Shown piece after piece: positions 1 to 14,460 of a stretch of DNA of 64,000 bases (the stretch's first letter is position 1; the number at the start of each line of letters is the position of its first letter). Source of the DNA: Zoroaster sp. YZ-2022 (Eukaryota > Echinodermata > Asteroidea > Forcipulatida > Zoroasteridae); contig CM055823.1 in assembly GCA_029582265.1 (NCBI GenBank), positions 3,100,001 to 3,164,000 of the forward strand. Direction: 5' to 3'. Both the position numbers and the translations under genes were made by a program. The notes below the pieces were generated by a model. The model did not search any database, was not told the origin of the DNA, and was given only the letters and a program-made list of their open reading frames with translations.

Positions 1-3000
1 TCAAGAAATGTTTGATGCCGTCATTTTTACATCGAGTATAAATAATGGGAAACTGATTGCTTTTTGAGGATACCATTCTCAATGGTATTCACTGATTTTT
101 AAATAGTTTACATTGAGATTTGGGAAACGGTGTATTTTACACTAATGAAATGAACAGGGTTCATATATGGAATGGAACACATAAAGAGATTGTACACCAT
201 TGGTAAAATGACTGTAAATGCATCATATAGTTTCAACACATTTTGTTAAGTCATGAACAAGAAAATAGTGCAATATGCATTTGGATTTCTCTGCATTCAT
301 TCTAATGTGGAAAAAGTATCACAGCCGTGATCACTTTCAAATTTTGTAATACATTTCAAGTTATTTTTTTAAACATTAAAGCACGTCAGATGGAAACATT
401 TCTCATGGAGTTTGGGGCCATTAGGGCTATACTTAAATGAATATCAATACGGTTATAAGAGTACAAATCGGAACCTGACTATACGTCATAATAGTAAAGA
501 CACTGGAACTATTCCATTAGGATGATTTGTATATGAAATACCCTTCATTGTACTATCTTACAATCTTTTAGAGTGAAGACACAATGGCCAAACTAGTGGA
601 TGACACGTGATGTGTGTTCCACCAAACAAATGACATGGATCTGTGTGTGTGTTATATAATACAAAATATTTTGGTAACGTTTGGTACTATTTTAAAAACA
701 TTTATGCCATGAGTCACTCATGCAGAGGGATGGACTAGGGAAGATCCTTGGGGGGGGGGGGGGGGGGAAATGGCCTCCCAAAAGATTTCTCAAAGCCACC
801 TGCCCCAACCCTGTAAGTCCACCCCTCCAGCACAAAGGTGCACTGAAACTTCTGTTCTAGATTATTGGTGGTGGATGGGTGGATGAAGAGGTCGCACAAT
901 GCTTCCCTGGTTACCATTGGTAATTACCAAAAATCAATTATTAGGATACAGTTGTTATTGCCATAGCCGTACTCTGCAAAACCTGTAGTGTTAAAATAAC
1001 ACTAATGATGTCAATTTTATTCTTTCATTGTGTTTATATTAGGCAAATATGAACACCAATGTATAGCCATAATCCTACTGCAAAATTGGGGTGTTAAAAT
1101 AACACTAATACTAGAACCAACAGCCCAGTCACAGGCAATCTTCCCTACACCACCTTTGCCACAGGAAATAAGGCACTTAACGAGACCGCCCTCAAATATC
1201 TTTTCATACTCAAAAGAATTCAACTTCTGTAGTTCTTTGTGTGTTCTATATTTATATGGATGCTTTTTCAATTGCAATTTGGCATAAATGTGTTTGATGT
1301 GCCTTTCATCATCATCATCCACCCAAAGATTTATGTTCAAAGCATATAGCTACCTGTCGTGTGGTAGTGTGATTTTAATGCTGGGTTACCTTTGTCAGCA
1401 GCAACCTGTGAACGATCTCTCAACTCTGGACCCATTTTCTGAGAATGGCTTGGCTGATCACCTGTGAGAGACATTACTTCTGTAAAAACAAAATAGATAT
1501 GCATCCACAAGTTAAATTTGATTTGAAGCTTTGCATGATGGATTGGATATTAGAAGGTTAGGTTTATGGGTAACACCATGTGTAATAATCTCTTCTTGGA
1601 ATAATTAGTGTGGTTCTGAAAATAACCCGTAGCGTAGTGAGGATAGTTAAAGATGTTTTGAACAGTATGACTCTTGAAACAGACAGAACAGTGGAGCTGG
1701 TTAGAACAGTCACTGGCAAAACCTTTGGTGTAGTGGCATTACCGATTTAGCGGAAATATATATTGCCATACTGACAATTCAAAACATTTTAAAAACAAGA
1801 AAGTTTCAGCTCATTGCTGTGTGTTATTAATGAGAAAACAGTGAAAATGCATTCAGAAATTACAATCTGCAAACACAAATACTGTAAAAGAAAAGTTGAC
1901 ACCTTTTGTGGTGTTCAAAAGTGTTATCCTCCTATATACATGTTTTTAAACATGTTTTTGTGTCTAAATTGTAAACGTGTCTTTGTGTCTAAATTCATAC
2001 AAGCACAAACATGTTTTGGTAAACATCACGACAAGTTTTAGCCGTTGAAGAATAAATGCAAAAACATGTCCATTAAAATTACACTTGTGTTTACAGGGAA
2101 TTTTCTTTAATAATTTGTCAACAAAATTCAGATGTTTATAATTTGGGAATAAATTTGACTGTTGTTAAAACAAAAAGTACCTCAGGCAGAAAGATTTCAA
2201 GAAATGTTTGATGCCGCTATTTTACATCGAGTATAAATAATGGGAAACTGATTGCTTTTTGAGAATACCATTCTCAATGGTATTCACTGATTTTTAAATA
2301 GTTTACATTGAGATTTGGGAAACGGTGTATTTTACACTAATGAAATGAACAGGGTTCATATATAGAATGGAACACATAAAGAGATTGTACACCATTGGTA
2401 AAATGACTGTAAATGCATCATATAGTTTCAACACATTTCATTAAGTCATGAACAAGAAAATAGTGCAATATGCATTTGGATTTCTCTGCATTCATTCTAA
2501 TGTGGAAAAAGTATCACAGTCGTGATCACTTTCAAATTTTGTAACACATTTCAAGTTATTTTTTTAAACATTAAAGCACGTCAGATGGAAACATTTCTTA
2601 TGGTGTTTGGGGCCATTAGGGCTATACTTAAATGAATATCAATACAGTTAATTATAAGAGTACAAATCGGAACCTGACTATACGTCATAATAGTAAAGAC
2701 ACTGGAACTATTCCATTAGGATGATTTGTACAGTATATGAAATACTCTTCATTGTACTATCTTACAATCTTTTAGAGTGAAGACACAATGGCCAAACTAG
2801 TGGATGACACGTGATGTGTGTTCCACCAAACAAATGACATGGATCTGTGTGTGTGTTATATAATACAAAATATTTTGGTAACGTTTGGTACTATTTTTAA
2901 AACATTTATGCCATGAATCATGCAGAGGGATGGACTAGGGAAGATCCTTGGGGGGGGGGGGGAAATGGCCTCACAAAAGATTTCTCAAAGCCACCTGCCC

Positions 3001-6000
3001 CAACCCTGTAAGTCCACCCCTCCAGCACAAAGGTGCACTGAAACTTCTGTTCTAGATTATTGGTGGTGGATGGATGGATGAAGAGGTCGCACAATGCTTC
3101 CCTGGTTACCATTGGTAATTACCAAAAATCAATTATTAGGATACAGTTCTTATTGCCATAGCCGTACTCTGCAAAACCTGTAGTGTTAAAATAACACTAA
3201 TGATGTCAATTTTATTCTTTCATTGTGTTTATATTAGGCAAATATGAACACCAATGTATAGCCATAATCCTACTGCAAAATTGGGGTGTTAAAATAACAC
3301 TAATACTAGAACCAACAGCCCAGTCACAGGCAATCTTCCCTACACCACCTTTGCCACAGGAAATAAGGCACTTAACGAGACCGCCCTCAAATATCTTTTC
3401 ATACTCAAAAGAATTCAACTTCTGTAGTTCTTTGTGTGTTCTATATTTATATGGATGCTTTTTCAATTGCAATTTGGCATAAATGTGTTTGATGTGCCTT
3501 TCATCATCATCATCATCCACCCAAAGATTTATGTTCAAAGCATATAGCTACTACCTGTCGTGTGGTAGTGTGATTTTAATGCTGGGTTACCTTTGTCAGC
3601 AGCAACCTGTGAACGATCTCTCAACTCTGGACCCATTTTCTGAGAATGGCTTGGCTGATCACCTGTGAGAGACATTACTTCTGTAAAAACAAAATAGATA
3701 TGCATCCACAAGTTAAATTTGATTTGAAGCTTTGCATGATGGATTGGATATTAGAAGGTTAGGTTTATGGGTAACACCATGTGTAATAATCTCTTCTTGG
3801 AATAATTAGTGTGGTTCTGAAAATAACCCGTAGCGTAGTGAGGATAGTTAAAGATGTTTTGAACAGTATGACTCTTGAAACAGACAGAACAGTGGAGCTG
3901 GTTAGAACAGTCACTGGCAAAACCTTTGGTGTAGTGGCATTACCGATTTAGCGGAAATATATATTGCCATACTGACAATTCAAAACATTTTAAAAACAAG
4001 AAAGTTTCAGCTCATTGCTGTGTGTTATTAATGAGAAAACAGTGAAAATGCATTCAGAAATTACAATCTGCAAACACAAATACTGTAAAAGAAAAGTTGA
4101 CACCTTTTGTGGTGTTCAAAAGTGTTATCCTCCTACATTTGTGTATATACATGTTTTTAAACATGTTTTTGTGTCTAAATTGTAAACGTGTCTTTGTGTC
4201 TAAATTCATACACGCACAAACATGTTTTGGTAAACATCACGACAAGTTTTAGCCGTTGAAGAATAAATGCAAAAACATGTCCATTAAAATTACACTTGTG
4301 TTTACAGGGAATTTTCTTTTAATAATTTGTCAACAAAATTCAGATGTTTATAATTTGGGAATAAAATTTGACTGTTGTTAAAAACAAAAGTACCTCAGGC
4401 AGAAAGATTTCAAGAAATGTTTGATGCCGTCATTTTTACATCGAGTATAAATAATGGGAAACTGATTGCTTTTTGAGGATACCATTCTCAATGGTATTCA
4501 CTGATTTTTAAATAGTTTACATTGAGATTTGGGAAACGGTGTATTTTACACTAATGAAATGAACAGGGTTCATATATGGAATGGAACACATAAAGAGATT
4601 GTACACCATTGGTAAAATGACTGTAAATGCATCATATAGTTTCAACACATTTCATTAAGTCATGAACAAGAAAATAGTGCAATATGCATTTGGATTTCTC
4701 TGCATTCATTCTAATGTGGAAAAAGTATCACAGTCGTGATCACTTTCAAATTTTGTAACACATTTCAAGTTATTTTTTTAAACATTAAAGCACGTCAGAT
4801 GGAAACATTTCTCATGGTGTTTGGGGCCATTAGGGCTATACTTAAATGAATATCAATACAGTTATAAGAGTACAAATCGGAACCTGACTATACGTCATAA
4901 TAGTAAAGACACTGGAACTATTCCATTAGGATGATTTGTATATGAAATACTCTTCATTGTACTATCTTACAATCTTTTAGAGTGAAGACACAATGGCCAA
5001 ACTAGTGGATGACACGTGATGTGTGTTCCACCAAACAAATGACATGGATCTGTGTGTGTTATATAATACAAAATATTTTGGTAACGTTTGGTACTATTTT
5101 TAAAACATTTATGCCATGGATCACTCATGCAGAGGGATGGACTAGGGCAGATCCTTGGGGGAAATGGCCTCCCAAAAGATTTCTCAAAGCCACCTGCCCC
5201 AACCCTGTAAGTCCACCCCTCCAGCACAAAGGTGCACTGAAACTTCTGTTCTAGATTATTGGTGGTGGATGGGTGGATGAAGAGGTCGCACAATGCTTCC
5301 CTGGTTACCATTGGTAATTACCAAAAATCAATTATTAGGATACAGTTCTTATTGCCATAGCCGTACTCTGCAAAACCTGTAGTGTTAAAATAACACTAAT
5401 GATGTCAATTTTATTCTTTCATTGTGTTTATATTAGGCAAATATGAACACCAATGTATAGCCATAATCCTACTGCAAAATTGGGGTGTTAAAATAACACT
5501 AATACTAGAACCAACAGCCCAGTCACAGGCAATCTTCCCTACACCACCTTTGCCACAGGAAATAAGGCACTTAACGAGACCGCCCTCAAATATCTTTTCA
5601 TACTCAAAAGAATTCAACTTCTGTAGTTCTTTGTGTGTTCTATATTTATATGGATGCTTTTTCAATTGCAATTTGGCATAAATGTGTTTGATGTGCCTTT
5701 CATCATCATCATCCACCCAAAGATTTATGTTCAAAGCATATAGCTACCTGTCATGGTAGTAGTGTGATTTTAATGCTGGGTTACCTTTGTCAGCAGCAAC
5801 CTGTGAACGATCTCAACTCTGGACCCATTTTCTGAGAATGGCTTGGCTGATCACCTGTGAGAGACATTACTTCTGTAAAAACAAAATAGATATGCATCCA
5901 CAAGTTAAATTTGATTTGAAGCTTTGCATGATGGATTGGATATTAGAAGGTTAGGTTTATGGGTAACACCATGTGTAATAATCTCTTCTTGGAATAATTA

Positions 6001-9000
6001 GTGTGGTTCTGAAAATAACCCGTAGCCTAGTGAGGATAGTTAAAGATGTTTTGAACAGTATGACTCTTGAAACAGACAGAACAGTGGAGCTGGTTAGAAC
6101 AGTCACTGGCAAAACCTTTGGTGTAGTCATTACCGATTTAGCGGAAATATATATTGCCATACTGACAATTCAAAACATTTTAAAAACAAGAAAGTTTCAG
6201 CTCATTGCTGTGTGTTATTAATGAGAAAACAGTGAAAATGCATTCAGAAATTACAATCTGCAAACACAAATACTGTAAAAGAAAAGTTGACACCTTTTGT
6301 GGTGTTCAAAAGTGTTATCCTCCTATATACATGTTTTTAAACATGTTTTTGTGTCTAAATTGTAAACGTGTCTTTGTGTCTAAATTCATACACGCACAAA
6401 CATGTTTTGGTAAACATCACGACAAGTTTTAGCCGTTGAAGAATAAATGCAAAAACATGTCCATTAAAATTACACTTGTGTTTACAGGGAATTTTCTTTT
6501 AATAATTTGTCAACAAAATTCAGATGTTTATAATTTGGGAATAAAATTTGACTGTTGTTAAAAACAAAAGTACCTCAGGCAGAAAGATTTCAAGAAATGT
6601 TTGATGCCGTCATTTTTACATCGAGTATAAATAATGGGAAACTGATTGCTTTTTGAGAATACCATTCTCAATGGTATTCACTGATTTTTAAATAGTTTAC
6701 ATTGAGATTTGGGAAACGGTGTATTTTACACTAATGAAATGAACAGGGTTCATATATGGAATGGAACACATAAAGAGATTGTACACCATTGGTAAAATGA
6801 CTGTAAATGCATCATATAGTTTCAACACATTTCATTAAGTCATGAACAAGAAAATAGTGCAATATGCATTTGGATTTCTCTGCATTCATTCTAATGTGGA
6901 AAAAGTATCACAGCCGTGATCACTTATTTTGTAACACATTTCAAGTTATTTTTTTAAACATTAAAGCACGTCAGATGGAAACATTCTCATGGTGTTTGGG
7001 GCCATTAGGGCTATACTTAAATGAATATCAATACAGTTATAAGAGTACAAATCGGAACCTGACTATACGTCATAATAGTAAAGACACTGGAACTATTCCA
7101 TTAGGATGATTTGTATATGAAATACTCTTCATTGTACTATCTTACAATCTTTTAGAGTTGAAGACACAATGGCCAAACTAGTGGATGACACGTTAAAATA
7201 ACACTAATGATGTCAATTTTATTCTTTCATTGTGTTTATATTAGGCAAATATGAACACCAATGTATAGCCATAATCCTACTGCAAAATTGGGGTGTTAAA
7301 ATAACACTAATACTAGAACCAACAGCCCAGTCACAGGCAATCTTCCCTACACCAGCTTTGCCACAGGAAATAAGGTACTTAACGAGACCGCCCTCAAATA
7401 TCTTTTCATACTCAAAAGAATTCAACTTCTGTAGTTCTTTGTGTGTTCTATATTTATATGGATGCTTTTTCAATTGCAATTTGGCATAAATGTGTTTGAT
7501 GTGCCTTTCATCATCATCTCATCCACCCAAAGATTTATGTTCAAAGCATATAGCTACCTGTCGTGCGGTAGTGTGATTTTAATGCTGGGTTACCTTTGTC
7601 AGCAGCAACCTGTGAACGATCTCTCAACTCTGGACCCATTTTCTGAGAATGGCTTGGCTGATCACCTGTGAGAGACATTACTTCTGTAAAAACAAAATAG
7701 ATATGCATCCACAAGTTAAATTTGATTTGAAGCTTTGCATGATGGATTGGATATTAGAAGGTTAGGTTTATGGGTAACACCATGTGTAATAATCTCTTCT
7801 TGGAATAATTAGTGTGGTTCTGAAAACAACCCGTAGCGTAGTGAGGATAGTTAAAGATGTTTTGAACAGTATGACTCTTGAAACAGACAGAACAGTGGAG
7901 CTGGTTAGAACAGTCACTGGCAAAACCTTTGGTGTAGTGGCATTACCGATTTAGCGGAAATATATATTGCCATACTGACAATTCAAAACATTTTAAAAAC
8001 AAGAAAGTTTCAGCTCATTGCTGTGTGTTATTAATGAGAAAACAGTGAAAATGCATTCAGAAATTACAATCTGCAAACACAAATACTGTAAAAGAAAAGT
8101 TGACACCTTTTGTGGTGTTCAAAAGTGTTATCCTCCTATATACATGTTTTTAAACATGTTTTTGTGTCTAAATTGTAAACGTGTCTGTGTCTAAATTCAT
8201 ACACGCACAAACATGTTTTGGTAAACATCACGACAAGTTTTAGCCGTTGAAGAATAAATGCAAAAACATGTCCATTAAAATTACACTTGTGTTTACAGGG
8301 AATTTTCTTTTAATAATTTGTCAACAAAATTCAGATATTTATAATTTGGGAATAAAATTTGACTGTTGTTAAAAACAAAAGTACCTCAGGCAGAAAGATT
8401 TCAAGAAATGTTTGATGCCGTCATTTTTACATCGAGTATAAATAATAGGAAACTGATTGCTTTTTGAGGATACCATTCTCAATGGTATTCACTGATTTTA
8501 AATAGTTTACATTGAGATTTGGGAAACGGTGTATTTTACACTAATGAAATGAACAGGGTTCATATATGGAATGGAACACATAAAGAGATTGTACACCATT
8601 GGTAAAATGACTGTAAATGCATCATATAGTTTCAACACATTTCATTAAGTAATGAACAAGAAAATAGTGCAATATGCATTTGGATTTCTCTGCATTCATT
8701 CTAATGTGGAAAAAGTATCACAGCCGTGATCACTTTCAAATTTTGTAACACATTTCAAGTTATTTTTTTAAACATTAAAGCACGTCAGATGGAAACATTT
8801 CTCATGGTGTTTAAATATTAGGGCTATACTTAAATGAATATCAATACAGTTATAAGAGTACAAATCGGAACCTGACTATACGTCATAATAGTAAAGACAC
8901 TGGAACTATTCCATTAGGATGATTTGTATATGAAATACTCTTCATTGTACTATCTTACAATCTTTTAGAGTGAAGACACAATGGCCAAACTAGTGGATGA

Positions 9001-12000
9001 CACGTGATGTGTGTTCCACCAAACAAATGACATGGATCTGTGTGTGTGTTATATAATACAAAATATTTTGGTAACGTTTGGTACTATTTTTAAAACATTT
9101 ATGCCATGAATCACTCATGCAGAGGGATGGACTAGGGCAGATCCGTGGGGGGGGGGGGGGGGGAAATGGCCTCCCAAAAGATTTCTCAAAGCCACCTGCC
9201 CCAACCCTGTAAGTCCACCCCTCCAGCACAAAGGTGCACTGAAACTTCTGTTCTAGATTATTGGTGGTGGATGGGTGGATGAAGAGGTCGCACAATGCTT
9301 CCCTGGTTACCATTGGTAATTACCAAAAATCAATTATTAGGATACAGTTGTTATTGCCATAGCCGTACTCTGCAAAACCTGTAGTGTTAAAATAACACTA
9401 ATGTCAATTTTATTCTTTCATTGTGTTTATATTAGGCAAATATGAACACCAATGTATAGCCATAATCCTACTGCAAAATTGGGGTGTTAAATTAACACTA
9501 ATACTAGAACCAACAGCCCAGTCACAGGCAATCTTCCCTACACCACCTTTACCACAGGAAATAAGGCACTTAACGAGACCGCCCTCAAATATCTTTTCAT
9601 ACTCAAAAGAATTCAACTTCTGTAGTTCTTTGTGTGTTCTATATTTATATGGATGCTTTTTCAATTGCAATTTGGCATAAATGTGTTTGATGTGCCTTTC
9701 ATCATCATCATCCACCCAAAGATTTATGTTCAAAGCATATAGCTACCTGTCGTGCGGTAGTGTGATTTTAATGCTGGGTTACCTTTGTCAGCAGCAACCT
9801 GTGAACGATCTCTCAACTCTGGACCCATTTTCTGAGAATGGCAGCTGATCACCTGTGAGAGACATTACTTCTGTAAAAACAAAATAGATATGCATCCACA
9901 AGTTAAATTTGATTTGAAGCTTTGCATGATGGATTGGATATTAGAAGGTTAGGTTTATGGGTAACACCATGTGCAATATGCATTTGGATTTCTCTGCATT
10001 CATTCTAATGTGGAAAAAGTATCACAGCCGTGATCACTTTCAAATTTTGTAACACATTTCAAGTTATTTTTTTAAACATTAAAGCACGTCAGATGGAAAC
10101 ATTTCTCATGGTGTTTGGGGCCATTAGGGCTATACTTAAATGAATATCAATACAGTTATACATGTAAGAGTACAAATCGGAACCTGACTATATGTCATAA
10201 TAGTAAAGACACTGGAACTATTCCATTAGGATGATTTGTATATGAAATACTCTTCATTGTACTATCTTACAATCTTTTAGAGTGAAGACACAATGGCCAA
10301 ACTAGTGGATGACACGTGATGTGTGTTCCACCAAACAAATGACATGGATCTGTGTGTGTGTTATATAATACAAAATATTTTGGTAACGTTTGGTACTATT
10401 TTTAAAACATTTATGCCATGAATCACTCATGCAGAGGGATGGACTAGGGCAGATCCTTGGGGAAAGCCATAAGGTTTCTCAAAGCCACCTGCCCCAACCC
10501 TGTAAGTCCACCCCTCCAGCACAAAGGTGCACTGAAACTTCTGTTCTAGATTATTGGTAGTGGATGGGTGGATGAAGAGGTCGTACAATGCTTCCCTGGT
10601 TACCATTGGTAATTACCAAAAATCAATTATTAGGATACAGTTGTTATTGCCATAGCCGTACTCTGCAAAACCTGTAGTGTTAAAATAACACTAATGATGT
10701 CAATTTTATTCTTTCATTGTGTTTATATTAGGCAAATATGAACACCAATGTATAGCCATAATCCTACTGCAAAATTGGGGTGTTAAAATAACACTAATAC
10801 TAGAACCAACAGCCCAGTCACAGGCAATCTTCCCTACACCACCTTTGCCACAGGAAATAAGGCACTTAACGAGACCGCTTTCAAATATCTTTTCATACTC
10901 AAAAGAATTCAACTTCTGTAGTTCTTTGTGTGTTCTATATTTATATGGATGCTTTTTCAATTGCAATTTGGCATAAATGTGTTTGATGTGCCTTTCATCA
11001 TCATCATCCACCCAAAGATTTATGTTCAAAGCATATAGCTACCTGTCGTGTGGTAGTGTGATTTTAATGCTGGGTTACCTTTGTCAGCAGCAACCTGTGA
11101 ACGATCTCTCAACTCTGGACCCATTTTCTGAGAATGGCTTGGCTGATCACCTGTGAGAGACATTACTTCTGTAAAAACAAAATAGATATGCATCCACAAG
11201 TTAAATTTGATTTGAAGCTTTGCATGATGGATTGGATATTAGAAGGTTAGGTTTATGGGTAACACCATGTGTAATAATCTCTTCTTGGAATAATTAGTGT
11301 GGTTCTGAAAATAACCCGTAGCATAGTGAGGATAGTTAAAGATGTTTTGAACAGTATGACTCTTGAAACAGACAGAACAGTGGAGCTGGTTAGAACAGTC
11401 ACTGGCAAAACCTTTGGTGTAGTGGCATTACCGATTTAGCGGAAATATATATTGCCATACTGACAATTCAAAACATTTTAAAAACAAGAAAGTTTCAGCT
11501 CATTGCTGTGTGTTATTAATGAGAAAACAGTGAAAATGCATTCAGAAATTACAATCTGCAAACACAAATACTGTAAAAGAAAAGTTGACACCTTTTGTGG
11601 TGTTCAAAAGTGTTATCCTCCTACATGTTTTTAAACATGTTTTTGTGTCTAAATTGTAAACGTGTCTTTGTGTCTAAATTCATACACCCACAAACATGTT
11701 TTGGTAAACATCACGACAAGTTTTAGCCGTTGAAGAATAAATGCAAAAACATGTCCATTAAAATTACACTTGTGTTTACAGGGAATTTTCTTTTAATAAT
11801 TTGTCAACAAAATTCAGATGTTTATAATTTGGGAATAAAATTTGACTGTTGTTAAAAACAAAAGTACCTCAGGCAGAAAGATTTCAAGAAATGTTTGATG
11901 CCGTCATTTTTACATCGAGTATAAATAATGGGAAACTGATTGCTTTTTGAGGATACCATTCTCAATGGTATTCACTGATGTTTAAATAGTTTACATTGAG

Positions 12001-12618
12001 ATTTGGGAAACGGTGTATTTTACACTAATGTAATGAACAGGGTTCATATATGGAATGGAACACATAAAGAGATTGTACACCATTGGTAAAATGACTGTAA
12101 ATGCATCATATACATGTACATGTAGTTTCAACACATTTCATTAAGTCATGAACAAGAAAATAGTGCAATATGCATTTGGATTTCTCTGCATTCATTCTAA
12201 TGTGGAAAAAGTATCACAGCCGTGATCACTTTCAAATTTTGTAACACATTTCAAGTTATTTTTTTAAACATTAAAGCACGTCAGATGGAAACATTTCTCA
12301 TGGTGTTTGGGGCCATTAGGGCTATACTTAAATGAATATCAATACAGTTATAAGAGTACAAATCGGAACCTGACTATACGTCATAATAGTAAAGACACTG
12401 GAACTATTCCATTAGGATGATTTGTATATGAAATACTCTTCATTGTACTATCTTACAATCTTTTAGAGTGAAGACACAATGGCCAAACTAGTGGATGACA
12501 CGTGATGTGTGTTCCACCAAACAAATGACATGGATCTGTGTGTGTGTTATATAATACAAAATATTTTGGTAACGTTTGGTACTATTTTTAAAACATTTAT
12601 GCCATGAATCACTCATGC
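1..12618. repeat. Tandem array of ~2.2 kb satellite-like units
   Basis: The same ~2.2 kb sequence recurs head to tail. Taking TCAAGAAATGTTTGATGCCG as the unit start, segments are 1-2195, 2196-4409, 4410-6589, 6590-8400, 8401-~9972, ~9973-11883 and 11884-12618. Copies differ mainly by small indels and microsatellite length, so the array is young or homogenised. The fourth segment lacks about 390 bp, and the fifth and sixth are joined across a ~0.9 kb deletion. Each unit holds short palindromes such as GTGTTAAAATAACAC, a variable G-run and an ACATGTTTTTAAACATGT hairpin. I find no recognisable gene, terminal repeat or transposase. The array is cut by the left edge and ends abruptly at 12618. Confidence 0.95.
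750..767 (+). repeat. Variable poly-G run in the satellite unit
   Basis: An uninterrupted G run sits at the same unit position in each copy but differs in length: 18 here, 13 at 2950-2962, 5 at 5157-5161, about 17 at 9147-9163 and 4 near 10458-10461. It is the most variable site in an otherwise uniform array. Such runs can form quadruplexes and are prone to slippage and sequencing error. Confidence 0.85.
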
Positions 12619-13206
12619 AAAATGTATACATTTCAGATTTCATAACATTAAATGGAACGAGATAGCGAATAATAATGAACAAGACGGGAAATAATTAACG
12701 CGACGGAGAAAAGTTGCGAACATTAATATTGCAGTCCGTCATGCTTCGTGATTTTGGAATCATAACAGATTTTTTTTTGGTTAAATTTTCCCGGACAACA
12801 ATCCCCAGCAATCCGTCAACCGTCGCATTGGCACGCCCCTTTTTGGTGTATATAAACACCACCTGCCAGATCTAAAGTTTTTCCTGAGCGTCTATACACG
12901 TCCTCCGTATAAATAGATGTACAAATTTGACGTTTTCTTTACGTCCCCTGGCACCACGGTTAAAAATTTAAAAAAAATAGTACGGCGACGATATCAGTCA
13001 ACAGTATCTCTGTCCAGAAAATTTCCACGGAAATAGACATCAACCGTCGTGAAGTGGTTAAACAGTGAAAAACATTTCAAAACCTAAGCTACCGTTTGAG
13101 CAGGGCTATCATATGTTTTTGCAAGTAGAAAAAACATGATAGATTTAGACCCTCCAGATGGTACCAGCAAATTAATTTTCAGCCCCTGGCTCAAGGACTA
13201 TGTTAC
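12619..13206. other. Unique sequence after the satellite, nothing recognised
   Basis: The tandem unit stops mid-sequence after ACTCATGC and unique sequence follows. A TATA-like TGTATATAAACACC occurs near 12848, but no convincing exon, repeat or RNA is visible. If the exon ending at 13207 is not spliced, its frame would run to a stop at 13172. Confidence 0.5.
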
Positions 13207-13365
13207 CTTTTTTGCTGTACTCAGAAACACTTTCAGTCACAGCTGTGCTGACAAAAATACCACTATCACTGCTGTCAGGGTGCTGTACATTTACTTGTAT
13301 TTCCAATTGTTGATGAGCATCATCAGCTGTATTTTTAGCAGATACTGAAGATGGGTGCAGTTTTT
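13207..13365 (-). CDS. Probable exon downstream of the TRADD-N-like exon
   Basis: This is a minus-strand open segment of 159 nt with acceptor CCACCCAG and donor AAAAAAG/GTAACA. Both borders are phase 1, matching the phase-1 end of the exon at 14071-14460, so the two could be spliced together. The peptide is polar, with a short hydrophobic stretch LEIQVNVQ followed by HPDSSDSG, and is rich in Ser, Asp and Glu. I do not recognise a family. Without splicing, the frame continues to a stop at 13172. The call rests on position, frame and splice signals, so it is tentative. Confidence 0.35.
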
Positions 13366-14002
13366 CTGGGTGGAATACAGATGGTGTGATATGTTTCAAT
13401 AAACTTCTGAATGCAAAATTTTAAAGAAAATTAAACAAAATATTTTTCTCATGATTTAGTTTTCTCATGAAGAAGTATTGCAACGACACTTTCACAGGTT
13501 TTTTTGTGTTAATGTTCATTTCAAATCGTAAAAAGTAACCACAATATTGTATGCTGGCTTTAAATAAATGTCAAGTATTTTCCCCTCACCAGGTAGACAG
13601 AAAAGTGGAGTTTATTAAGAAGCCTTTTGTATATGAGTAAATATGGCTTCTCACTACTTTCAGTGATCACCGATAATTTATTTTATCACTCTAAATGATC
13701 TAAATATTAATATTTATGAAGTGAATTTGGCCCTCATGTGATGTGTGTCTACAGCATTTGACACTCATCAGGAGGCCTGCTTTGCATTTTTATTTGATTA
13801 CACCACATGAAAATCCCCCAAGATCCAAAACGGGAATGTTTATAAAACGAGCAGGGGATAACTCATAAAAAATAACACCTGCATTACATCATCGTAACAA
13901 TTCCTTCCCTTTAAAGATGCATAATCTGTGTGTTTCGCTCATTCACCGCTAATTTTGTTTTTAATCTGTACACTTCTATTTTACTTGTAAAAGTGCAAAG
14001 AA
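13366..14002. other. Probable intron, nothing recognised
   Basis: AT-rich unique sequence between two candidate exons of the minus-strand gene. No ORF, repeat or RNA could be supported. Confidence 0.4.
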
Positions 14003-14070
14003 TTAAGATTTAAAGCATAAATGATGGAAAAATAAGTATTCACACGGAATGTTTATTTTAAGTGGAATAC

Positions 14071-14460
14071 CTTTTTTCTTGGCATTTTGCAAATCCTCAA
14101 AGAATCTACAGCCTTGCTTGTACTCATTTTCTTGTATTGACACCTTGATGGCCAGATCGCTCTTGTCTTCTGTTGTAAGTTCATCAGTGATGAGTATCTC
14201 TGTAAGTCTCTTTGCAAGTTCACCAGAGGAGAACATTGTCCAAAGCTTGTCAAGGCCTTCACGACTTCTGACATGGAATATAAACTTCACAGATTCAGAC
14301 TTGCTTAGATCTACCTCCACATTATGTTCATCTGATGACTTCACTTTAACAACAGTCTCTCCGTATTTTTGCATTAGAGGTTTCAGTGTTAAATGTTTCA
14401 CCTCTGTCGTCTCCTCGTCATTCTTCTCCTCTTCTGAAATGTGTGTCTTTAATGATCTCT
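14071..14460 (-). CDS. TRADD-N-like domain exon, copy 2
   Basis: Minus-strand exon with acceptor TTTAAATAG and donor AAAAAAG/GTATTC, phase 1 at both ends. After a charged Glu/Lys-rich lead, the last ~75 residues match the pattern I associate with TRADD-N-type domains of invertebrate NLR, TRAF and caspase-linked proteins: SVKFIFHVRS, then LDKLWTMFSSGELAKRL, ITDEL, LAIKVSIQENEY and CRFFEDLQ. It is nearly identical to the copy at 15225-15603, and some synonymous and conservative changes suggest a coding duplication. If the donor is not used, the frame continues to a stop at 14003. Domain assignment is from memory of the family, so moderate confidence. Confidence 0.6.

Noticed and set aside
1..12618. 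CRISPR-like or rRNA-type repeat array
   Set aside because: Units are ~2.2 kb with no short direct repeat/spacer pattern and no rRNA-like sequence; the context is animal nuclear DNA.
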